From NCBI GenBank assembly GCA_050694275.1, contig JBOGXF010000081.1, forward strand, positions 1 through 8,496: 8,496 nucleotides of DNA, in the 5' to 3' direction. The translations under genes and the position numbers were made by a program. How positions within the stretch are numbered: position 1 is the first letter of the stretch; the number at the start of each line of letters is the position of its first letter. Under the pieces are notes generated by a model that saw only the letters and a list, made by a program, of their open reading frames with translations, did no database searches and was not told where the DNA came from. Below are positions 1 through 6,206 of the stretch, piece after piece. This stretch comes from JBOGXF01 sp050694275. GTDB taxonomy: Bacteria; Actinomycetota; CADDZG01; WHSQ01.

Positions 1-234
1 TTCGCGCTGAAGTTCTGACCTCTAACGGAACGATGTGATGCTGGAAACCCCGCCTAAGACCGGAACGATGTGATGCTGGCAACCCCGCCTAAGAGATCCG
101 GAACGATGTGCTGCTGGTCGTGAGCTACTCGGGCTGCCCGCCTCCATCTTCCGCTCTACAACGTCATAGACGCATGATTTGTCTTCGCTGACCTGCGGAA
201 AGTGACTCGTGAGGTTCCTCAAGGCATTCTTTAG
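1..234. other. Non-coding flank beyond the leader-distal end of the array
   Basis: No convincing gene is present. All three forward frames hit stops within the first 40 bases. A minus-strand frame of 66 codons (22-222) runs through the tandem repeat, has no recognisable motif and is most likely chance. The region contains the imperfect tandem repeat listed separately (26-125) and about 110 bases of unstructured sequence before the first CRISPR repeat. I saw no tRNA and no strong terminator hairpin. Confidence 0.6.
26..125. repeat. Three-copy imperfect tandem repeat, 35-38 bp period
   Basis: The string CGGAACGATGTG starts at 26, 61 and 99, giving periods of 35 and 38. Copies 1 and 2 are near identical over about 34 bases (one A/C difference in the GCTGGMAACCCCGCCTAAGA part). 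Copy 3 keeps only the first 19 or so bases, with A to C at 111, and then diverges. Copies abut directly with no unique spacers between them, so this is a direct tandem repeat and not a repeat-spacer array. The copy 1/copy 2 junction (AAGACCGGAACGA, 56-68) resembles part of the CRISPR repeat (AAGACCGGGAACGA) with one base missing. Function is unknown; it could be decayed array, a protein-binding cluster, or replication slippage. Confidence 0.75.
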
Positions 235-502
235 CGCTCAACGAAGACCGGGAACGAGTTCCCGGTAACGGAAGACGAGTGGGATGGGCCAGCAATGAGC
301 GGGGGGTATGCCGCTCAACGAAGACCGGGAACGAGTTCCCGGTAACGGTTGCGGGAACTTATTGCCATTCTCATCCTCCTGATATATCGCTCAACGAAGT
401 CCGGGAACGAGTTCCCGGTAACGGAAGAACAAGGAGCGCATCGGCGTCCTCGGTCTCGGCGCGACCGCTCAACGAAGACCGGGAACGAGTTCCCGGTAAC
501 GG
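235..502 (-). CRISPR. CRISPR array, four 37-bp repeats and three spacers
   Basis: Repeats lie at 235-271, 312-348, 388-424 and 466-502. Spacers are 272-311 (40 bp), 349-387 (39 bp) and 425-465 (41 bp). On the plus strand each repeat has 12 bases (CGCTCAACGAAG), a 20-base near-perfect hairpin ACCGGGAACGAGTTCCCGGT (9-bp inverted arms around GA), then AACGG. Repeats 1, 2 and 4 are identical; repeat 3 has T instead of A at 400. The leading C (235, 312, 388, 466) is invariant, so I count 37 rather than 36 bases. I infer minus-strand transcription: read that way the repeat ends CTTCGTTGAGCG, resembling the CTTCATTGA(A/G)GC type of 3' end I recall for other I-U/I-G repeats, and the leader-like gap then lies between cas2 and repeat 4. 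The array is short, which fits little recent acquisition. Confidence 0.97.
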
Positions 503-625
503 CCTCCTGGTTACTCTGCGTAGTGAAATCCAGGCGGCAAGGGTCCGAGGCTCGCAGCCTGCATACAAAATGGCCTCTCGACTCATCATCTCTATTCTAT
601 TTTCAAGGATCACTGGAGGTTCGGG
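503..625 (-). promoter_or_regulatory. Putative CRISPR leader between cas2 and the array
   Basis: This 123-bp gap has no gene and separates the cas2 stop from the nearest repeat. The cas2-proximal half (about 571-607) is clearly richer in A/T than the rest of the window. On the minus strand it holds TTGAAA (606-601) and TAGAAT (599-594, one mismatch from TATAAT). These two do not form a properly spaced -35/-10 pair, so promoter assignment is weak. A small inverted repeat, AGGCT-CGC-AGCCT, lies at 548-560. Assignment as leader rests on position, A/T enrichment and the inferred transcription direction of the array. Without a leader promoter, the array could be read as the tail of the cas transcript, which runs the same way. 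Confidence 0.5.
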
Positions 626-917
626 TTAGATGATCCAGGGCTCTCCCGGATCGTGCGACACCCTCCTACCGATAGATGTCCGGCTGTCTTTGAGGGAACC
701 GTTGAACCTGTACAGGTGTACCGAATCCAGATTAGGAACTATCTCCTCCATGAGCTCAGACATGAGTTGCTGCAAGCGTGTTCCGCTGAGCCTGCATTCG
801 AATACGGACTTCTGGGCGCGAACTCCGTAGCCTTCGCAAATCCGAGCGACCCGGCCAAGTCGCTTCTCGCCTTCCTTGGTAGTCGTGTCTATGTCAGTAG
901 GTGACCAGTACATCCAT
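626..917 (-). CDS. cas2: Cas2 adaptation protein, frameshifted near its start
   Basis: Cas2 is the small ferredoxin-fold dimer that bridges Cas1 dimers in the spacer integration complex. After the lesion the frame reads DIDTTTKEGEKRLGRVA, then CEGYG, QKSVFEC and LYRF, which are strongly Cas2-like. The natural start is the ATG at 917, sharing one base with the cas1 stop (TGATG). From it the frame reads MDVLVTY and then meets TGA at 896-894. Dropping one T there gives MDVLVTYDIDTTT, the classic first beta strand with its Asp, and a 96-residue protein of normal family length. The 292-nt span is 3n+1, as expected for one inserted base. A second ATG at 913 opens the downstream frame (95 residues, MYWSPTDIDTTT) and keeps the Asp, but it replaces the hydrophobic first strand. 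Last gene of the operon. The family call is secure; whether it makes a working protein is not. Confidence 0.9.
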
Positions 918-1942
918 CAGATCTCGCTCACGTACGGCGCGTAAGAGGGAACATCGCCTCTGAGATGGCGCGCCATCAGCGTCGCCTGGATCGTCGGCAG
1001 GGCCCACCGGGGAACGCTTCGGCTCAGGAGGGAATGATGGACTTCCTCCCCTTTGAACTCCTCATAGGAGCTCAGCAAGACCCTCCTCCCCTCTTCGTTC
1101 AGGTAGCAGCCACCCCCGTGCGTATAGACGAAATGCTGTGGCTTCGATTGCCCCAGAGCGATGAGTCGCACAACGAACCGGTCGGCAATAGCCGGCCGAA
1201 GTTCCTCGACAATGTCGAGCGCGAGTGATGGCCGTCCGGGTCGCACGCCATGTAGATAGCCGACCTGAGGATCCAATCCAAGTGTCTCAAGGGCACCAGT
1301 GACCTCCGTAAGAACGAGCGCATACATGAAGCTGAGCATTGCATTGACGGGATCTCGGGGAGGGCGTCGTGACCGGGTGCTGAAATCGAACGGGCTCCCC
1401 ACCGCTGACAAATGCGTCCGTATTCCCTTGAAGTACCGGCGAGTGGAGTCTCCTTCGATCCCTCTGATGTGATCTCCATCCCGAGCGGAACCAAGTGCTT
1501 CTATCCCCCGTTGCACCGCTGACTTGTCTTGCTCCAAAGCCTTTCGGTCGGTGCCTTCTGCATCCCACGCCCACCGCGTCAGCAAGCCGCGGCAGTTTTG
1601 GAGCTTTCCGGCGACCACCGACCGCGAGATCTCACACGTTCGCCCGGCGTCTTCCGCGGCGCGGTATTGAGCGATACGTAGGTACACGTTTCCTTTGGTC
1701 GCTCCGCCGACGACGAACCGGACCTTGCCCCCGCGGTTCAACGACACGACCCTTATTCCCTGCTCCACGCATCCAGACAGGGCTTGGCTCGATATCTGCC
1801 CCGCTCCGAGCAGGACGACACCGTCCAGTTCCTTCATAGGAACTCGCTCCCACCCATCGGACCCCGTCACGATTAGGGACTTCTTTCGTACGCCGACCCG
1901 TGCCCGGTGGTCGGTCACGTAAAGAGTGCTCAGGAGCCGCAT
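917..1942 (-). CDS. cas1: Cas1 integrase
   Basis: Cas1 is the metal-dependent integrase that inserts new spacers at the leader-repeat junction. The frame is 341 residues and intact. The N-terminal beta-rich domain covers roughly residues 1-85 and a helical catalytic domain follows. Probable metal ligands are E163 in IRGIEGDSTRRYF, H231 in VGYLHGVR, and E246 in LALDIVEELRP; all three match family motifs. The ATG at 1942 is chosen because MRLLSTLYVTD matches normal Cas1 starts and an AAGG-type ribosome site lies about 7 nt upstream. It overlaps the end of cas4 by 13 nt, and its TGA shares one base with the natural cas2 ATG. In type I-G, Cas4 and Cas1 are often one fused polypeptide; here they are separate frames. 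No lesion was seen in this gene, unlike its two partners on either side. Confidence 0.97.
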   Translation of the reverse strand: MRLLSTLYVTDHRARVGVRKKSLIVTGSDGWERVPMKELDGVVLLGAGQISSQALSGCVEQGIRVVSLNRGGKVRFVVGGATKGNVYLRIAQYRAAEDAGRTCEISRSVVAGKLQNCRGLLTRWAWDAEGTDRKALEQDKSAVQRGIEALGSARDGDHIRGIEGDSTRRYFKGIRTHLSAVGSPFDFSTRSRRPPRDPVNAMLSFMYALVLTEVTGALETLGLDPQVGYLHGVRPGRPSLALDIVEELRPAIADRFVVRLIALGQSKPQHFVYTHGGGCYLNEEGRRVLLSSYEEFKGEEVHHSLLSRSVPRWALPTIQATLMARHLRGDVPSYAPYVSEI

Positions 1943-2551
1943 GAGAGGACCTTCAAGCGTACGTAGCGCTCAACCCGTTCCGGATGGCCGCTCACATTCG
2001 GCAGGCAATGACCCAGGAGCTGACACTCATCGCAGCGATGATCATCGACCGCGAGGGGTAGCACCTTGGAGGTCAGAGTGGCGCGAACCTCGGCAATGGT
2101 CGACAACGTAAGGGAGCGGAGATCGTCGTCGAACACAACCTCCTGTCGTCGCCGGCGTCCTCCGTACCACACGGACCCCCGCCGGGACGGAGGTGCTCAT
2201 CATCTCCTCCAAACACAAGGCCTGGGCACAAAGTTGTACGGCCGCGGCGCGGCCGTGAGGGCTTCCTATCTTGTATTCCACCGGCAGGAGCGACCCGTCC
2301 GGGTGGACCTCGACCGCATCCGCGCGCCCGCTCAGGCCCAGTTCCTCCGACCACAAGGGGATTCCTCGCAGCATCTTGACCCCGCGCTCCATGCGGGGCC
2401 GATCGGTGTCGACCCTTCTGTGTCCATACGACCCCCGCACGGTGTGGGGATTCTCCTGCCAGACACCGTCGACGTGGATGAGGGCACACTGACGCGGGCA
2501 GTACATGTGGTGTTCCAGAGCGGACAGGAGAACGATCGGTTCTACGGCCAT
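1930..2551 (-). pseudogene. cas4: Cas4 RecB-like nuclease, disrupted by a 1-nt frameshift
   Basis: Cas4 is an iron-sulphur RecB-fold nuclease that trims prespacers and selects the PAM. From ATG 2551 the frame reads MAVEPIVLLSALEHHMYCPR, with RecB motifs GRADAVE (D78), PVEYKIG (E92, K94) and AVQLCAQALCLEEM (Q106). After VPAG (residue 125) homology leaves this frame, which runs on to 2042 as unrelated sequence. It resumes in the next frame as VWYGGRRRRQEVVFDDDLR and the Cys cluster RCDECQLLGHC, ending at the TGA at 1932-1930. Removing one base from the C5 run at 2176-2180 (G5 on the coding strand) gives VPAGSVWYGG and a continuous 206-residue Cas4 with the expected C18, C173, C176 and C182. The 622-nt span is 3n+1. 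A GGAG ribosome site sits 8 nt before the start. It overlaps the upstream gene by 10 nt and cas1 by 13 nt. Without correction the product lacks three of its four cluster cysteines. Confidence 0.93.
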
Positions 2552-3435
2552 CGCAGCGGCTCCGACGCGTAGGCGCGCGTGGGATCACTCTTATTCAGCG
2601 CTTGGTAGGGAACGCACGTGAAGGCCCGGCGGATCCCCAACCGGCTGAGGCGACCCCGCGGCTCGTCCGAATAGAAGCGGTCTAGCAATGCATCGATTGC
2701 CCATGCGTCTAGCGCGGGCGTCCATACCGGCCAAGTGAAGCTGCCCTTCTTGGAGGCTGGACCCGTCCACCCTCGCGCTTGAGCCCTCGTTCCGTCGCCG
2801 CGTACCGGGAAGAACGACAAGCCGAGAAAGCACAGAATTTCGATTACCGGATCGACGAATACCTGCGGCTTTGCCTGCACGCCTGAGACGAGTCGGCGCG
2901 GGTCGAAGCCAAGCCCATTCGCTTGGACTCGGAGCCCGCGTCCGTCCAACGTTGCAGCGATTGCCACTTCATAAGTCGCAGCCTGCTCCAGCGCGGACAT
3001 GCAGCTCCTGAGACGATCCCTGACGGCCCCCGTAGTGCCGGGTGCCGATGGGTCGAACGGGGAATGAGGGAGCTGTCCTCCCTCGCCTAGTTTGGAGTCG
3101 CGCACGAGATCGGTGGTCGACGCCGAAAGCGAGAAGTCTCCGGCGTGAGTTGTCCCATCCGGAACGCGTGTTTGCTCCGCCGCCTTCGCGTACTCGTCCC
3201 GCAATACCTTTCGAGGAAGATGCCGAATGGCAAGGTGGTCGATCCAACCTGGCGGGAGGCGTTTGGTCAGCCGCTCGACCAGATGAGTGTCATCCGGAAC
3301 ATGGAATGTCGCGACCGGAATTGGGTTTTCTGTCCATGAAAGTCGGGCTTCCGGGAGGATCGCGGTCACGCCGATCGCCGCGAGCCAGCCGTTTAGCCAG
3401 TCGGCCGGAAGGCCTGGGGCAACTTCTTCGCGCAT
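2542..3435 (-). CDS. Small Cas8-like / 'Cas3-extension' family type I-G protein
   Basis: The protein has 297 residues. Its position in the operon, its N-terminus (LPADWLNGWLAAIGV, residues 9-23) and its C-terminal segment (TCVPYQALNKSDPTRAYASE, 273-292) fit the type I-G family I recall as 'Cas3-extension'. The N-terminal pattern also recalls the 'SYLKALGVLRL' start of Csx17-type large subunits. Other landmarks are SPFDPSAPG (125-133), NGLGFDPRRL (173-182) and DPVIEILCFLGLSFFPVRG (195-213). A role as reduced large subunit or Cas3 partner in Cascade is inference. The start at ATG 3435 is preferred over an upstream in-frame start at 3528: AGGAG lies 9 nt before it, its A is shared with the cas3 stop (TGATG), and the family-like sequence begins there. 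The upstream extension would lie inside cas3. It overlaps cas4 by 10 nt. No membrane segment or nuclease motif was seen. Confidence 0.75.
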   Translation of the reverse strand: MREEVAPGLPADWLNGWLAAIGVTAILPEARLSWTENPIPVATFHVPDDTHLVERLTKRLPPGWIDHLAIRHLPRKVLRDEYAKAAEQTRVPDGTTHAGDFSLSASTTDLVRDSKLGEGGQLPHSPFDPSAPGTTGAVRDRLRSCMSALEQAATYEVAIAATLDGRGLRVQANGLGFDPRRLVSGVQAKPQVFVDPVIEILCFLGLSFFPVRGDGTRAQARGWTGPASKKGSFTWPVWTPALDAWAIDALLDRFYSDEPRGRLSRLGIRRAFTCVPYQALNKSDPTRAYASEPLRWP

Positions 3436-6206
3436 CAGACGACTCTCCTGGCCCCAGATACGGCCTGGTCCGCCTGGCGGACGCACGCTTCCAGCAGCGC
3501 CAGACCCCAATATCCATAGCGCGCGCACATCTCACGGAACCTTCGCGGCTGGTCCCAGTCGTGCTGGGACAGGGTGCGTGGGACGGTCGCACGGACGCCA
3601 TCGAATTGCCAGTCCAGCTCCAACGAGTCGTCATCGGCGACGATCCTGACTGACGGCCGCCCTTGTCCGTGGTGCGTCAGCACCAGATGCATGAGCAGAG
3701 CCGGATCTTCCTCTGAGGATCGATCCTCCTCCAACCATCGAGCGATCAGACGTGCGCTCAGAAGCTCATGGCGACCGCCCCTGGGCCACCGAGATGCGGC
3801 ACGGGTCGCCTCTATGCGGTGGCGCGGAACGTCGGATTTCGCGACCAGCTCAGTCGCATGTCCGTCTGGATCAAGCCAGCGCTGGAAACGCCCGTCCGCC
3901 TTGCCGATGTCGTGAAGCCTTCCCGTCAGTGCCACCGTCTCCACGAGGTCGTTTGAGCAGCCGACTGCCGCGGCCATCCTCTTCGCCGTTTCTCGTACGT
4001 CAGATAAATGGTCGGCGAGAGTCCGCGAATCAAGATGGAAGCTCAGCTCTTCGAATGCATCGGCGCGCACTCCGACGATCTCGCCGCGACGAGTTCGCAA
4101 CTCGGGTTTGGATGCGAGGTAGGGAACATCCTCGACCGGACGTTCAATGCTCGTCCCGAGCGCTCCAAGAAAATCTGCCCACTCGCTCGCCGATAACCAG
4201 GGATGTGCGGGCGCAGCGCGCAAGCGATCGATGAGTTGCTCGACGAGACCCTGCTCCTCATCTGGTTCCAGGGGTTCATCACCGGTACCGTTCTCCGCCA
4301 ATTCCTCCAGCAGCAGGCGCGCTTCTGCATCTGAGGCTGCTTCGGGAGATAGGCCACGCAACGCCTCCACGCTCAACGGAAGGATCTGAGAACGAAAAAG
4401 TGAAACGTCCAGCACGGCAGCATCCGAATCTGTGTTCCAGCCGTACTGGTCATAAAGGCCATCGGATAACCCCAGAACTAGATGGTCACCGGGAACGATG
4501 GAACCCCTCGAAGCCGTCTCGAGGCTGGCTCGGTCGGAAGCTAGACGTCTCACCTGTTCGACTTCGCGCTTTTCCAGGGCCTCTCTGAGCTCCCAGATCG
4601 GAACCTCGACGGACTCGGCCTCCGTCACGCTGGGAAACAGGCGAACGGCATCCTTCTTAGGGCGATGGGCGCGCCAGCAGACGGACACCCGGGCCCTCGC
4701 CTTATCGTCGAAGCCCTGGAAGAACAGTTCGACCGGCGCCTCCCCCACCGGCGGGAGCGTCGTCTTTGCCCACTCCCACAGATGAACGGGGAGCAGCTCC
4801 CCCGCCCTCTCTGGCTCATCCGACGGGTCACCCAACACCTTGTTGACCCGGCCCGGGCCAAGATCCACGGAACCATCAGGTGCGGCCGCGCTCAGTCGCC
4901 TCCAGACCTCGGCAGGTTCCTCTCCGTACACGGGCCACTCCTCTTTGACGTCCGACGGGTGGCAAACGACCCCTGAGGCGTGAGGACTTTCTCCCAGTCG
5001 GTTCAGGCGACCCAATCGCTGGATGAGCGCTCTGGTTCCCGGTGTCTCCGAGACGAACAGGTCGAAGTCGAGATCCGCCCCAACCTCGAGCGTTTGGGTC
5101 GCCACCACGACCAGGTCGCGCTCCCGAGGCGTATTGCGAACTCGTGTCGCGGCGGCTCCCGTCGCCGGATCGAGCAGCCGCCCTCGGACATCGTCGGCCT
5201 CTCGGTCGCGCATCCTGCCGGTGGCAAGGATCAGATCGACGGGCCGGGGCAGCGTATTCTCCCGGCCCCGGATGCCCGACCACACCTCCCTGGCCGTCTT
5301 CGGGGTGTTGGTGAAGACCACGCACGCGCATGCCTCCCCACGATCCGAGATGAGCGAGACTGCCTGCTCCGCCAGGGTGCCGGCCATCTTCTTTTGAGTC
5401 GTCTCCACAAGCGATACCGGTTTCAACGCGTCGACTCGCTTCCGGACGATCGGATTCGCGAGATCGTCGGCGTCGAGATCAAGTGCGGTCTTGTCCACAT
5501 CCCCCGTTGCGGTCAGCGCGACGAACTTCGGACGTGAACGCCCGGCGGGTAGTACCAGGGAGGGATCGCCCAGATCACACTCCTGCAGCGGTTCGTTGAG
5601 CGCCGCCAAGGCGCGCGCGAGGTGTGCCTCATCCAACAAGACCAACGAGTCGATCCCGGCGAGAGCGGCATCGACCGGCCTCATGGATCTGCTGGACCCA
5701 TAGCCGCGGAATAACCAGCGACTCGCAAACATCGGCACTGTGGCGAAGATCAACGCCGGCTGGGAGGGATCCGGAGGTCTCGCCCCCAGTTCGGCGCCAC
5801 CTCTTAGACGAGTGATGTGAAGAGCTCCATGCTCGGAACCTGCCGCGCCCATCCCGAGAAGCGCTTCCCCCACGGCGGCGACAGAAGGCCGGCTCTTGGT
5901 CGGGTTAGCCAAGAGATCCTTCAGCTCGCGTCCGTGCTCGTAGGCAGCATCGATCAGCAGACGCCGATTGACGACGTACCAGATGCGCGTCGGAAGTGAC
6001 CGCTGCCGCGGCTCACGTGACGCCTGAGACGCAAGCGCCCAAACGGCGACATCGATGCATCCACTCTTGCCGAGCCCGGTCGGAATGCCGATCATCCTGG
6101 GCCAGCCTTCGGTGACGACCATCTCCGCCAGTCGCGCCTGCCACGGGAACGGCACGCGATCGTTGACCTCGCGGTAGAAATCGGGAAACGCTGGGAAGGA
6201 AGTCAT
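3435..6206 (-). CDS. cas3: Cas3 helicase-nuclease with C-terminal HD domain
   Basis: Cas3 is recruited to the R-loop made by Cascade and unwinds and shreds the target DNA. The 923-residue frame is intact. The superfamily 2 helicase comes first: Walker A GIPTGLGKS (40-48), DEAH box (192-195), TAT motif (232-234), VVATQTLEVGADLDFD (about 367-382) and motif VI QRLGRLNR (396-403). The HD nuclease is at the C-terminus: TLADHLSDV (H733), LTGRLHDIGKADGRFQRW (H765-D766), GRHE (H813), THHG (H845-H846) and a final Asp in VRQADQAVSG (D913). Helicase-then-HD order is the reverse of the usual type I Cas3 and is typical of I-U/I-G. The ATG at 6206 overlaps the csb2 stop as ATGA, with GGAG-like sequence just upstream. 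Its TGA shares a base with the next start. All key residues that I can identify are present. Confidence 0.97.
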   Translation of the reverse strand: MTSFPAFPDFYREVNDRVPFPWQARLAEMVVTEGWPRMIGIPTGLGKSGCIDVAVWALASQASREPRQRSLPTRIWYVVNRRLLIDAAYEHGRELKDLLANPTKSRPSVAAVGEALLGMGAAGSEHGALHITRLRGGAELGARPPDPSQPALIFATVPMFASRWLFRGYGSSRSMRPVDAALAGIDSLVLLDEAHLARALAALNEPLQECDLGDPSLVLPAGRSRPKFVALTATGDVDKTALDLDADDLANPIVRKRVDALKPVSLVETTQKKMAGTLAEQAVSLISDRGEACACVVFTNTPKTAREVWSGIRGRENTLPRPVDLILATGRMRDREADDVRGRLLDPATGAAATRVRNTPRERDLVVVATQTLEVGADLDFDLFVSETPGTRALIQRLGRLNRLGESPHASGVVCHPSDVKEEWPVYGEEPAEVWRRLSAAAPDGSVDLGPGRVNKVLGDPSDEPERAGELLPVHLWEWAKTTLPPVGEAPVELFFQGFDDKARARVSVCWRAHRPKKDAVRLFPSVTEAESVEVPIWELREALEKREVEQVRRLASDRASLETASRGSIVPGDHLVLGLSDGLYDQYGWNTDSDAAVLDVSLFRSQILPLSVEALRGLSPEAASDAEARLLLEELAENGTGDEPLEPDEEQGLVEQLIDRLRAAPAHPWLSASEWADFLGALGTSIERPVEDVPYLASKPELRTRRGEIVGVRADAFEELSFHLDSRTLADHLSDVRETAKRMAAAVGCSNDLVETVALTGRLHDIGKADGRFQRWLDPDGHATELVAKSDVPRHRIEATRAASRWPRGGRHELLSARLIARWLEEDRSSEEDPALLMHLVLTHHGQGRPSVRIVADDDSLELDWQFDGVRATVPRTLSQHDWDQPRRFREMCARYGYWGLALLEACVRQADQAVSGARRVV

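Noticed and set aside
26..125. Tandem units as a second CRISPR array
   Set aside because: Copies abut with no unique spacers and the sequence differs from the array repeat apart from a short stretch.
22..222. 66-codon minus-strand frame near the left edge
   Set aside because: It is driven by the tandem repeat, has no recognisable motif, and lies beyond the array with no operon context.
548..560. AGGCT-CGC-AGCCT inverted repeat as a terminator
   Set aside because: Only a 5-bp stem with no following T run on either strand.
2042..2175. Frame-shifted tail of Cas4 as a real alternative C-terminus
   Set aside because: It is Arg-rich and unlike Cas4, while the neighbouring frame holds the conserved CDECQLLGHC cluster.
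2066..2572. Long plus-strand frames opposite cas4, cas3, csb2 and csb1
   Set aside because: High G/C content makes antisense frames open by chance; they are Arg/Pro/Ser-rich and show no domain.
3436..3528. 31-codon upstream extension of the Cas8-like gene
   Set aside because: It overlaps the end of cas3, lacks family-like sequence, and the ATG at 3435 has an AGGAG site and a TGATG coupling with cas3.
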